A stretch of DNA of 64,000 bases from an uncultured Collinsella sp. GTDB taxonomy: Bacteria; Actinomycetota; Coriobacteriia; Coriobacteriales; Coriobacteriaceae. Position 1 is the first letter of the stretch; each line of letters opens with the position of its first letter. Made by a program: the position numbers and the translations under genes. The notes beneath the pieces are model-generated. The model searched no databases. It saw nothing but the letters and a program-made list of their open reading frames with translations, and was not told the DNA's origin. Where the stretch lies: the NCBI GenBank assembly GCA_958415665.1, contig CATYZK010000009.1, positions 1-64,000 of the forward strand. The letters run 5' to 3'. Below are positions 52,668 through 60,776 of the stretch, piece after piece.

Positions 52668-53096
52668 ATGGTGACACTCGAGACATTGAGTTATCTATCG
52701 ACGGCGCCTGACCAGTTCATCGACATCACAGAAGATGTGCATGCCGCCATCGAGCGTAGTGCGGTGACCGATGGACTGGCAGCGATTATTTTGTCGCATA
52801 CGACTTGCGGCATCGTGGTGAACGAGGGGCTTCCGTGCGTGGAGACCGATCTCATGGAGACGCTCGATCGCATTGCCCCGCCCGATGCCCCCTATGCGCA
52901 TGCTCATTTCTTGCCGAGTTATGGCGCCACGGGCAATAACTCCTGTGGCCATATCAAGAGCATGATTTGCGGCAATAGCTGCTTCTTCCCCGTTCAAGAC
53001 GGCCACATCGTATGTGGCGGGGCCCAGAACATCTACCTTGCGGAGTTCGATGGGCCTCAGAAGCGAAAAGTGTACGTTGAGGTGCTGGGCGAGTAG
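52668..53096 (+). CDS. YjbQ/UPF0047 family protein
   Basis: A 142-residue protein of the YjbQ family. ILSHTTCGIVVNEGLPCVE, the GHIKSMICGNSCFFPV segment and GGAQNIYLAEFDGP correspond to the family signature. E. coli YjbQ has weak thiamine-phosphate-synthase activity, but the family's role in sugar operons is unknown. Several extra cysteines are present. It begins 1 nt after the amidohydrolase-2 gene. Confidence 0.86.
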   Translation: MVTLETLSYLSTAPDQFIDITEDVHAAIERSAVTDGLAAIILSHTTCGIVVNEGLPCVETDLMETLDRIAPPDAPYAHAHFLPSYGATGNNSCGHIKSMICGNSCFFPVQDGHIVCGGAQNIYLAEFDGPQKRKVYVEVLGE

Positions 53097-53137
53097 CAGT
53101 TGATGCCTGCGAGTCGGCGAGCTAAAGGAGATTGACC

Positions 53138-53947
53138 ATGTCGTTTATGGCTTCGATGTTTGGGACCGAGAAACCGGTCATTGGCATGCTGCATCTGCAG
53201 CCGCTGCCTGGCGATCCTCTGTATTATCCGAGCGGCAGCGTTTCGCGCGTGATCGATGCCGCCAAGCGCGATCTCGAAGCGCTGCAGTCGGGTGGCGTGG
53301 ACGGCATTCTGATCACCAATGAGCTGTCGATGCCCTACGAGCAGCATGTGTCGGCAGTGACCCTTGCCGCTATGGGGCATGTCATCGGCGCTCTTGCCGC
53401 AGAGTTCTCGACCCCTTGGGGTGCAGAGGCTATTTATGACGGCGATGCCACGATCGAGCTGTGCGCCGCCGTCGAGGCACAGTTTACACGTTGCAATTTC
53501 TGCGGTGCCTGGGCTGGCGATCTTGGCCTGATCAATCGTGACTTTGCGCACACCATGCGCCGCCGCGCCGCCCTGCGTCTGGATGACCTAAAGATGTTCC
53601 ATTTCATCACAAGCGAGGGCGAGGTGTATCTTAACGACCGTTCGACTCCCGATATTGCCGATTCGCTGGTATTCAACTGTCTGCCCGATGCCCTTGTCAT
53701 TGGCGGATCTGCTGCCGGGCGCGGAGCTTCGGGCGAGCTTGCCGACGAGGTGCGCGCCCGTGTTGGCGATGTGCCGGTGGTATGTGGAACGGGATGCCGC
53801 GAGAATACCGTTGCAGACGTGTTTTCGCATTATGATGGCGCGTTTGTCGGCACCTGTCTCAAGCGAGACGGCAAGCTCGACGCCCCTGTCGAAACCGAAC
53901 GGGTCGTGCGATTCATGGCTGCCGCCCGTGCCGCGAGAGGGGAGTGA
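53138..53947 (+). CDS. BtpA/SgcQ-family TIM-barrel protein
   Basis: A 269-residue protein. PVIGMLHLQPLPGDPLY is the BtpA/SgcQ opening; GGVDGILITNELSMPY, DALVIGGSAAGRGASG and CGTGCRENTVADVFSHYDG follow. The family includes a photosystem biogenesis protein and SgcQ of a sugar operon; its enzymatic role is unclear. AAAGGAG lies 7 nt before the ATG. Its neighbours YjbQ and FGGY kinase suggest sugar metabolism. Confidence 0.86.
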   Translation: MSFMASMFGTEKPVIGMLHLQPLPGDPLYYPSGSVSRVIDAAKRDLEALQSGGVDGILITNELSMPYEQHVSAVTLAAMGHVIGALAAEFSTPWGAEAIYDGDATIELCAAVEAQFTRCNFCGAWAGDLGLINRDFAHTMRRRAALRLDDLKMFHFITSEGEVYLNDRSTPDIADSLVFNCLPDALVIGGSAAGRGASGELADEVRARVGDVPVVCGTGCRENTVADVFSHYDGAFVGTCLKRDGKLDAPVETERVVRFMAAARAARGE

Positions 53948-53952
53948 ACGGC

Positions 53953-55470
53953 ATGCCGTACTATCTTGGCATCGACATCGGAACGAGCGCGTCCAAGGGT
54001 GTGTTAATTGATGCGGAGTGTCGAATTGTGGCGCAGGCATCTTGTCAACATGAGACCGAGAACCCTCGGGATGGTTGGTATCAGCACGATGCAGAGGCGA
54101 TTTGGTGGGGTGATTTTTGCCGGCTGTCTCGCGAGCTCATCGAGCGCGCGAGTATCGAGGCGAGCCAGATCCGCTGCGTAGGGTTGTCGGCTTTGGGCTG
54201 TGATTGCGTTCCGGTCGATGAAGATTGCCATGCCTTGGCTCCGGCAATTTTGTACGGGGTTGACGCTCGCTCGAAGCCGCAGATTGACGAGCTTCTTTCT
54301 GAATATGGTCCCGATCGAGCTCGTGAGCTCTTTGGACACGACCCGTGCTCGTCCGATATCGCTCCCAAGGTCCTTTGGTTTAAGGAGAATATGCCCGAGG
54401 TCCATGAGCGGGCGGCGAAGTTTCTTACGGCTTCATCCTATCTGTGCGCCAAGCTCACCGGCAGGTTTACGATCGATCGTTATCTTGCCGAGGATTTCCT
54501 GCCCTTATACGATCGCGAGACGTGGCAGGTCAATGAGCGCGAGTGCGCGCGGTTCTGCCGTCCCGACCAGATGGCCGAAGTCATGGCGGCGACCGATATC
54601 GCCGGCGTAATCACGGATCGGGCGGCGGATGAAACCGGTCTTGCCAAGGGAACGCCGGTGCTTGTCGGAACAGGCGATTCGGGTGCCGAGGCAATTTCTA
54701 CTGGAGTGTTTTGCCCCGGGGACATGATGGTGCAACTCGGGAGCACGGCCTACTTTATCTATTTGGCGGACCATATGGTCGATGACGCTCGTCTATGGCC
54801 GGGGACATTCATCATCCCCGGGACTTACGGCATCTGCGCCGGCACCAATACAGCGGGTGCGCTGACGGCATGGTTGCGACGCGAGTTGTACCGCGATGCC
54901 GTGGATGCCGAACGCTCCGGCGGCCCCGATGCCTATGAGGTCATGGCGCGCGACGCCGGGCAGGTAGGTCCCGGAGCGGATGGCCTTCTGTGCCTTCCAT
55001 ACTTTGCGGGCGAGCGCACCCCGCTCAACGATCCCGAGGCGCGTGGCGTGTTCTTCGGTCTGACCGAAAGACATACCCGGGGCCATATGGTCCGCGCGGC
55101 TTTGGAGGGGATCGCCTATACGGTCGCAGCGCATGTTGATATTATCGAGCGAGATCATGGATTGCCTATCGAGCACATCATGCTCGTGGGAGGCGGAACT
55201 AAGAATCCGGTATGGACGCAAGCGATTGCCGATGTTTGCGGTCGTGAAGTATCGGTTGCGAAGGTTACGGTGGGCGCATGTTTTGGCGATGCCCTTATGG
55301 CGGCACTTGCTGGCGGTGCCTATTCATCATGGGGTGAGCTTGCCCGGGTTCTTGGGGTCGCGCAAACGATCGAGCCTGATATGGACGCTCATGAGCTGTA
55401 CGCATCGCGCCGCCATATCTTTGATGAGCTATATGCGCGAAATTGCGACCTTATGCACGAGCTGGTGTAG
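53953..55470 (+). CDS. FGGY-family carbohydrate kinase (xylulokinase-like)
   Basis: A 505-residue sugar kinase. YYLGIDIGTSASKGVLID is the phosphate-1 motif, GWYQHDAEAIWW the sugar-contact region, PYFAGERTPLNDPEARGVFF and HIMLVGGGTKNPVWTQ the FGGY signatures. It resembles xylulokinase or related ketose/polyol kinases; the substrate is not determined. AGGGGAG precedes ATG 53953; an overlapping GTG at 53944 is possible. Confidence 0.92.
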   Translation: MPYYLGIDIGTSASKGVLIDAECRIVAQASCQHETENPRDGWYQHDAEAIWWGDFCRLSRELIERASIEASQIRCVGLSALGCDCVPVDEDCHALAPAILYGVDARSKPQIDELLSEYGPDRARELFGHDPCSSDIAPKVLWFKENMPEVHERAAKFLTASSYLCAKLTGRFTIDRYLAEDFLPLYDRETWQVNERECARFCRPDQMAEVMAATDIAGVITDRAADETGLAKGTPVLVGTGDSGAEAISTGVFCPGDMMVQLGSTAYFIYLADHMVDDARLWPGTFIIPGTYGICAGTNTAGALTAWLRRELYRDAVDAERSGGPDAYEVMARDAGQVGPGADGLLCLPYFAGERTPLNDPEARGVFFGLTERHTRGHMVRAALEGIAYTVAAHVDIIERDHGLPIEHIMLVGGGTKNPVWTQAIADVCGREVSVAKVTVGACFGDALMAALAGGAYSSWGELARVLGVAQTIEPDMDAHELYASRRHIFDELYARNCDLMHELV

Positions 55471-55536
55471 CGCCGCCGAATTGCCCCACGCTCTTATGGG
55501 GCTGCGTTGTGCGATTCGCATGTTCCTTGAGAGGCG

Positions 55537-55764
55537 TGGGCAAAAAATGCCAAATATGAGTACTGTCACTAATTTAGTGGCAGCAAAATCAGGCTCTTGA
55601 GGCCTTTATTGAGCGTCTTCGGGCGATTGAAACCTGTTATGGATGGCTTTAAGTATGCTAAAACGACCTGATAATGAACAGTTGTATATTATCAGGTCGT
55701 TGTTTTGATGCAAAATAATGTGACTAGTTTTACAACAGTACTCATATTTGGCATTTTTTGCCCA
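55537..55764. mobile_element. MITE-like element with 30-bp terminal inverted repeats
   Basis: Perfect 30-nt terminal inverted repeats occupy 55537-55566 and 55735-55764; the left one begins TGGGCAAAAAATGCCAAAT. The 168-nt interior is AT-rich with no gene, and holds a 14-bp hairpin AACGACCTGATAAT / ATTATCAGGTCGTT. No clear target duplication is visible. It fills the gap between the FGGY kinase and tatD and probably ends both transcripts. Confidence 0.85.
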
Positions 55765-55771
55765 ACAGGGG

Positions 55772-56554
55772 TTAGCGGAAGTCGAAAATGGAGCGGGAAT
55801 TTTCCAGGACGACCGACTTGACGCTTTCCGCAGCGCAGTCTTTAAGCGTGGCAATGATCTCGGATGTTCTTATGAGTGAATCGACGAGCTGCCGCGCGGA
55901 TGTTTTCGCGTCTGGTTCGGCCGGCGCGTCGGTTTCGAGTAGCAAGCGATTAAGTGGAATCTGCCGCGCGTATTCGCGCCCGCGTTTGGTTGCGAGCATG
56001 CGTTCGTTGACGGAGAAATAGCAGCCCGCGCTGCGCGCACGGACAAGCTCATCCGAGGTACCGCTAAACCAGTGGAAGATGGCGGCAGGGGAGTTGGGAG
56101 TGTCCTTTAGAAGGCCGCTCGACTCCAAAATGTCCAAGGTTGCTCCCGCCGCGCGAACGGCGTGAATGGACAGGACGCGTCCAGCGAGTGGGTTCTGCGA
56201 CAGAGCTTGGCAAAGCCGTTCAAATGCCTGCGTTTGGATTCCCTCGGTGCCCGCGAAGCGCGGCGAGAAATCGAGTCCGACCTCGCCGATAAAACGTTCC
56301 CGGGTGGCGAGTTCGCAAAGCAGGTCGACCTCGGCGGTTCCGCATCGGCCGTCGGCAATCCACCAGGGGTGGAGGCCCACCCCCGCGATGACGTTGGGAC
56401 TGCTGCTGGCGCGTTTATTTGCCGTTGCGAAACTGCGCGGGTCGACGCCACAATCAAAGAGCCCCAGCCCCACCGTTGCGGCCTCGAGGACAATGGCGTT
56501 CGGGTCGGACATGAGATCCAAATGACAGTGAGCATCAAAGAACTGCGGCTCCAT
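55772..56554 (-). CDS. TatD-family metal-dependent hydrolase/DNase
   Basis: A 260-residue TIM-barrel hydrolase. FFDAHCHLDL is the HxH motif, GVGLHPWW and FIGEVGLDFS follow, and LLLETDAPAEP is the terminal Asp motif. It is somewhat diverged (AIFHWFSGTSDEL), as in the YjjV subgroup. It begins 14 nt after tcdA and ends 8 nt from the MITE. Confidence 0.9.
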   Translation of the reverse strand: MEPQFFDAHCHLDLMSDPNAIVLEAATVGLGLFDCGVDPRSFATANKRASSSPNVIAGVGLHPWWIADGRCGTAEVDLLCELATRERFIGEVGLDFSPRFAGTEGIQTQAFERLCQALSQNPLAGRVLSIHAVRAAGATLDILESSGLLKDTPNSPAAIFHWFSGTSDELVRARSAGCYFSVNERMLATKRGREYARQIPLNRLLLETDAPAEPDAKTSARQLVDSLIRTSEIIATLKDCAAESVKSVVLENSRSIFDFR

Positions 56555-56568
56555 CGCGGTGTGCCTTG

Positions 56569-57366
56569 CTAGTCCAGGCGTTGGCCGTCGGCGCGTACGC
56601 GCTCGGTTCCACGTCCACTGATCTGGCGAATGACCTCGCCTGCAATCATCTGGCCCATGATGGGCGGCATAAAGCTGGCGGTTCCCAACTCAGTGCGCTC
56701 GTGGATGTTGGAGGGGTCGCGGGGCTGCGTCTTTACCGATTCTTCGCAGCTAAACAGCACATGCAGGCTTTTGATGCCACGCTTTTTGCATTCTTTGCGC
56801 ATGATACGGCTCATGGGGTCGCGCACCGTGTCGAAGATGTCGGCAAAACGCAGGCACTCGGGATGCAGCTTGTTGGCCCCGCCCATGGAACTCACCAGGC
56901 GAATGTCGTGATCTTGGGCGTACTTGGCAATGACGAGTTTTGCCGAGATGGTGTCGATCGCGTCGATGACGTAGTTGAGCTTGCCGCCCGTCTGCTCCAG
57001 AACGCTGGCGAAAAACTCGTCGATGTTGTCGCTCAGCAGGTATTCGGTGCGCTTGATGACGGTAGCGGCGGGGTCGATGTCGTGGACCATCGCCTCCATG
57101 ACATCGACCTTGCGCTTGCCGATGGTGCTGTGAAATGCGATTGCCTGGCGATTAATATTGCTGGGCGCAATGATGTCCTTATCCAGAATTACGAAGTGTC
57201 CGATGCCGCCGCGAGCGAGTGCCTCGCAGCAGTTGGAGCCCACGCCGCCGCAGCCGAGCACCAGCACCGTGGCGTCGGCGAGCTTGTCGAGTGCCTCGCG
57301 GCCCATGATGATCTCGAGCTTGGTGTCGCGCGTCTCGATGGGGGCGGCGGCTGCGGTTTCGGTCAT
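56569..57366 (-). CDS. tcdA: tRNA threonylcarbamoyladenosine dehydratase (TcdA/CsdL, ThiF family)
   Basis: A 265-residue E1-like enzyme that cyclises t6A37 to ct6A in tRNA. VLVLGCGGVGSNCCEALARG is the ATP loop, DKDIIAPSNINRQAIA the adenylation segment, and VIDAIDTISAKLVIAKYA and SMGGANKLHP are typical of TcdA. GGAGG precedes the ATG. A TATAAT -10 lies about 50 bp upstream on the minus strand (57415-57410). Confidence 0.9.
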   Translation of the reverse strand: MTETAAAAPIETRDTKLEIIMGREALDKLADATVLVLGCGGVGSNCCEALARGGIGHFVILDKDIIAPSNINRQAIAFHSTIGKRKVDVMEAMVHDIDPAATVIKRTEYLLSDNIDEFFASVLEQTGGKLNYVIDAIDTISAKLVIAKYAQDHDIRLVSSMGGANKLHPECLRFADIFDTVRDPMSRIMRKECKKRGIKSLHVLFSCEESVKTQPRDPSNIHERTELGTASFMPPIMGQMIAGEVIRQISGRGTERVRADGQRLD

Positions 57367-57424
57367 AGATATCCTCCGATGGGGAAGCTGTCGTGTTTTA
57401 GCTATCGCCATTATAGGTATTATC

Positions 57425-57581
57425 GCGATTCCATTTGAACCCTCGGGGCTTGTTGAAATGAGACCAGGATTCGCATAAGATGAAGCAGATGGCACCCGTT
57501 GCAGCGGGTTGGCCAACTCCAATGCACGTTTGTAGCGTGAGAAGTGGCCGTCTTCGCATTACGCGGGGGCGGCTTTTTTTT
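57425..57581 (+). ncRNA. Possible small RNA ending in a strong terminator
   Basis: Between divergent tcdA and the ArsR gene, an 11-bp G-U-rich stem (57547-57557 / 57563-57573) with eight Ts forms a strong plus-strand terminator although no plus-strand gene precedes it. A small ACCCG/CGGGT hairpin lies at 57494-57509. This suggests a short transcript or a leader; its 5' end is not defined. Confidence 0.3.
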
Positions 57582-57599
57582 GAGTGTAAAATTAGACAA

Positions 57600-57629
57600 T
57601 TAGACAAACATCTAAATATCGACTATAGT
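57600..57629 (+). promoter_or_regulatory. Promoter and operator of the arsR-sdpI pair
   Basis: TAGACA (57601), a 17-bp spacer and TATAGT (57624) form the promoter. TTAGACAAACATCTAA (57600-57615) is a dyad TTAGA-N6-TCTAA over the -35, and a further TTAGACA half-site lies at 57592. This fits autorepression by the ArsR/SdpR protein. Confidence 0.65.
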
Positions 57630-57663
57630 GTGTGCGTCGAACGAGATACTGAGAGGAGGCCCT

Positions 57664-57942
57664 ATGCCGGGAGAGGGTTTTAAAGCGCTGGGGGATCCAA
57701 CACGGCGGCGCATTTTGGAACTGCTGCGCGAGGGCAACCGCACGGCAGGAGAGCTTGCCGAGCATTTCGAGATAAGCAAGCCGTCGCTCAGTCATCATTT
57801 GGCGACGCTCAAAAACGCCGGGTTGGTGACCGACGAACGTCATGGCCAAAACATCGTTTACAGCTTAAACACCACTGTCATGCAGGACTTGATCGGCTGG
57901 TTTATGGGCTTTACAGACACTGAAGGTGATAAGGATGAATAA
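57664..57942 (+). CDS. ArsR-family repressor, SdpR-like
   Basis: A 92-residue winged-helix protein: FKALGDPTRRRILELLREGN, then HFEISKPSLSHHLATLKNAG (the recognition helix). Metal-binding cysteines are absent, as in SdpR. GAGGAGG precedes the ATG. Its end overlaps the SdpI-like gene by 8 nt. Confidence 0.92.
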   Translation: MPGEGFKALGDPTRRRILELLREGNRTAGELAEHFEISKPSLSHHLATLKNAGLVTDERHGQNIVYSLNTTVMQDLIGWFMGFTDTEGDKDE

Positions 57943-58639
57943 CGAAAACAAGGGCATTCACGCCACGGGGGTATCGCCGCGTGTATGGGCCATGCTTGTT
58001 GTGGTCTGCGCAATTAATGTTGCTGCGCATCTCTGGGTGATGCCGAGCTTGCCTGCGCAGATTCCCACGCACTGGGGCGCGAACGGCGCCGTCGACGGTT
58101 GGGGCCCTAGCTGGATGGCCTCCGCGCTCGGCGTGCTGCCCCTGGTGCTTCTCGCAATGTTCTGCGTGGTGCCGCGCATCGATCCCAAAGGTGAGGCATA
58201 TCGAACCTCGGGCAAGTTCTACCAGGGCTTCGTAATTGCCTTCACCTTGTTCATGTGCGCCATAAGCTGGTTGGGTGAGCTTACGGTCTGGGGCGTGGTG
58301 CCGGCGGTCGGTTCGGTCAACGTGCTGATTTCCGGCGCTATCGGCTTGCTCTTCATTGGTGTGGGTAACTACTTGCCGCGTGTGAAGCAGAACTATACGC
58401 TCGGTATCAAGACGCCCTGGGCGCTTGCCGATCCCGAGAACTGGCGCCGTACGCAGCGCTTTGGTGGTGCCTGCTTTATGGTGCTGGGTGTTGGCCTGAT
58501 TGTGATGGGCGTGGCAGGTAGTGTGCTTTCGAGTGAAGTCGTCGCCGCGGTGATTGCGGTTCTGGCGTTTGGTTCGGCCGGAGCTGCCTACGTCTACTCG
58601 TATCTGCTGTGGCGCAAATCGCAACGGGCCGTTCGCTAA
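57935..58639 (+). CDS. SdpI/DUF1648-family membrane protein
   Basis: A 234-residue membrane protein with about six helices. The N-terminal DUF1648 region has LPAQIPTHWGANGAVDGW and the C-terminal SdpI region has NYTLGIKTPWALADPENW. In Bacillus, SdpI gives immunity to the SdpC toxin and signals to SdpR. Here the pair occurs without any sdpABC-like toxin gene, so a stress or envelope-signal role is more likely. Confidence 0.9.
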   Translation: MNNENKGIHATGVSPRVWAMLVVVCAINVAAHLWVMPSLPAQIPTHWGANGAVDGWGPSWMASALGVLPLVLLAMFCVVPRIDPKGEAYRTSGKFYQGFVIAFTLFMCAISWLGELTVWGVVPAVGSVNVLISGAIGLLFIGVGNYLPRVKQNYTLGIKTPWALADPENWRRTQRFGGACFMVLGVGLIVMGVAGSVLSSEVVAAVIAVLAFGSAGAAYVYSYLLWRKSQRAVR

Positions 58640-58816
58640 GGTTGCGGAAAACTAGCGTACGCAGTTCATAGTATGTTCTGGGGGACTTTTCCCAGGTAGT
58701 ATTAGGGGGTGTGGGCAACCATGCCCCTTTTTATTAGAACGCGCGGATTGCCTCTCCGATTTTCCATCACGGGGAGGATCAGAAGATTTCCGCAGCTAGA
58801 TAAGGAGAAGCTGACA

Positions 58817-60496
58817 TTGGCTGAGTTCATTTATCAGATGTATCAGGCTCGCAAGGCTCATGGCGATAAGGTAATCCTTGACGATGTGACCTTGAGCTTC
58901 TATCCCGGTGCCAAGATCGGCGTCGTGGGCCCCAACGGTATGGGCAAGTCGACCCTGCTCAAGATCATGGCCGGTATCGAGGAGGTCTCCAACGGCGATG
59001 CCAGGCTCACCCCCGGCTACACCGTGGGTATCCTGCAGCAGGAGCCGCCGCTCGACGATGACAAGACTGTTATCGAGAACGTGCGCATGGCATTTGGTGA
59101 CATGATTGCCAAGGTCAATCGCTTCAATAAGATCGGCGAGGAGATGTGCGACCCGGACTGCGACATGGACGCCCTCATGGCCGAGATGGGCAAGCTCCAG
59201 GACGAGATCGACGCCGCTGACGGCTGGGATATCGATTCCAAGCTCGGTCAGGCCATGGACGCCCTGCAGCTGCCCGATTCCGACATGCCGGTCAACGTGC
59301 TTTCCGGCGGCGAGCGCCGTCGCGTGGCCCTGTGCAAGCTGCTGCTCGAGGCTCCCGACCTGCTGCTGCTCGACGAGCCCACGAACCACCTGGACGCCGA
59401 ATCGATCCTGTGGCTCGAGCACTTCCTGCACAACTATCAGGGCGCGGTGCTTGCCGTCACGCATGATCGCTACTTCCTGGATAACGTTGCCGAGTGGATC
59501 TGCGAGGTCGACCGCGGCCACCTTTATCCCTACAAGGGCAACTACTCCACGTATCTGGAGACCAAGGCCGCCCGTATCGAGGCTCAGGGCAACCGCGACG
59601 CCAAGCTCGCCAAGCGCATGGAGGCCGAGCTCGAGTGGGTACGCAGCTCGCCCAAGGCTCGCCAGGCCAAGAACAAGGCCCGTCTGGCTCGCTACGAGGA
59701 GATGGAGGCCGAGGCCCGCGCCAGCCAGAAACTCGACTGGACCGACATCCGCATCCCTGTGGGCCCGCGTCTGGGCAACAAGGTGCTCGAGGCCCATCAT
59801 CTGCACAAGGAGTTCGATGGCCGCGTGCTCATCGATGACCTTTCGTTCACCCTGCCGCGCAACGGCATCGTGGGCGTTATCGGCCCCAACGGTGTCGGTA
59901 AGACCACGCTGTTCAAGACGATTGTGGGCCTGGAGCCGCTGACTTCGGGCGAGCTCGAGGTGGGCGAGACCGTCAAGATTTCTTACGTCGACCAGAACCG
60001 TTCCGGCATCGACCCCGATAAGAACCTGTGGGAGGTCGTCTCGGACGGCCTGGACCACATGATGGTCGGCAAGACCGAGGTTCCGAGCCGCGCGTACGTG
60101 GCGAGCTTTGGCTTTAAGGGCCAGGACCAGCAGAAGCGCGCTGGCGTGCTCTCCGGTGGCGAGCGCAACCGTCTGAACTTGGCGCTTACGCTCAAGCAGG
60201 GCGGCAACCTGCTGCTCCTCGACGAGCCCACGAACGACCTCGACGTCGAGACGCTGTCCTCGCTCGAGGCGGCGCTGCTCGAGTTCCCGGGCTGCTCGGT
60301 GGTCATTAGCCACGACCGTATGTTCTTGGACCGTGTCGCCACGCACATCCTGGCGTGGGAAGGCACCGACGAGAACCCGGGCAACTGGTATTGGTTTGAG
60401 GGCAACTTTGAGGCCTATCAGGCCAACCGTATCGAGCGCCTGGGCGAGGACGCAGCCCAGCCGCATCGTATCCACCGCAAGCTGACGCGCGACTAG
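58817..60496 (+). CDS. ettA: Energy-dependent translational throttle EttA (ABC-F ATPase)
   Basis: A 559-residue ABC-F protein with two ATPase domains. The first has GPNGMGKST, LSGGERRRVAL and LLDEPTNHLD; the second GPNGVGKTT, LSGGERNRLNLAL and LLDEPTNDLD. Between them lies a charged linker with the arm (KARQAKNKARLARYEEM). WYWFEGNFEAYQANRIERLG matches the EttA C-terminus. It acts at the ribosomal E site. A TTG start at 58817 has AAGGAG upstream and matches the family N-terminus. Confidence 0.94.
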   Translation: MAEFIYQMYQARKAHGDKVILDDVTLSFYPGAKIGVVGPNGMGKSTLLKIMAGIEEVSNGDARLTPGYTVGILQQEPPLDDDKTVIENVRMAFGDMIAKVNRFNKIGEEMCDPDCDMDALMAEMGKLQDEIDAADGWDIDSKLGQAMDALQLPDSDMPVNVLSGGERRRVALCKLLLEAPDLLLLDEPTNHLDAESILWLEHFLHNYQGAVLAVTHDRYFLDNVAEWICEVDRGHLYPYKGNYSTYLETKAARIEAQGNRDAKLAKRMEAELEWVRSSPKARQAKNKARLARYEEMEAEARASQKLDWTDIRIPVGPRLGNKVLEAHHLHKEFDGRVLIDDLSFTLPRNGIVGVIGPNGVGKTTLFKTIVGLEPLTSGELEVGETVKISYVDQNRSGIDPDKNLWEVVSDGLDHMMVGKTEVPSRAYVASFGFKGQDQQKRAGVLSGGERNRLNLALTLKQGGNLLLLDEPTNDLDVETLSSLEAALLEFPGCSVVISHDRMFLDRVATHILAWEGTDENPGNWYWFEGNFEAYQANRIERLGEDAAQPHRIHRKLTRD

Positions 60497-60506
60497 TAGC
60501 AAGTAG

Positions 60507-60535
60507 AAAGGCCGCCACCAAGGGCGGCCTTTCTT
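60507..60535 (+). terminator. Intrinsic terminator of ettA
   Basis: AAAGGCCGCC pairs with GGCGGCCTTT around a short loop, followed by CTTG. Confidence 0.85.
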
Positions 60536-60708
60536 GTAGCAATTGCACTGCAGCTATGCCCTGGCTGCTGGTTTGATTCATAATCAAAGTCATCTCTTTG
60601 GGATTAAAGCCCGTTTTTGCTATGAGTGATTTTCTAATTCCGTTTAAAACGTAAAGACGCATTGGGTTGCAAGGACATAAGCAAATCGAATTGAAATATA
60701 ACCAGTGC

Positions 60709-60736
60709 TGTAACGTTACAAAAAAGATTATAGAAT
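60709..60736 (+). promoter_or_regulatory. Palindrome and -10 upstream of the exported peptidase
   Basis: The perfect 12-bp palindrome TGTAACGTTACA (60709-60720) lies about 10 bp before TATAGAAT (60729-60736), where a repressor or activator could act. The surrounding 60536-60776 is AT-rich and holds no other clear feature. Confidence 0.5.
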
Positions 60737-60776
60737 AGGAGTACCTTATAAGTCGCTTCTCTAGAAAGAAGAACAT

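Noticed and set aside
55537..55764. CRISPR-type repeat or attachment site at the 30-nt inverted repeat
   Set aside because: There are only two copies in inverted orientation with a non-coding interior and no cas or integrase gene; a MITE fits better.
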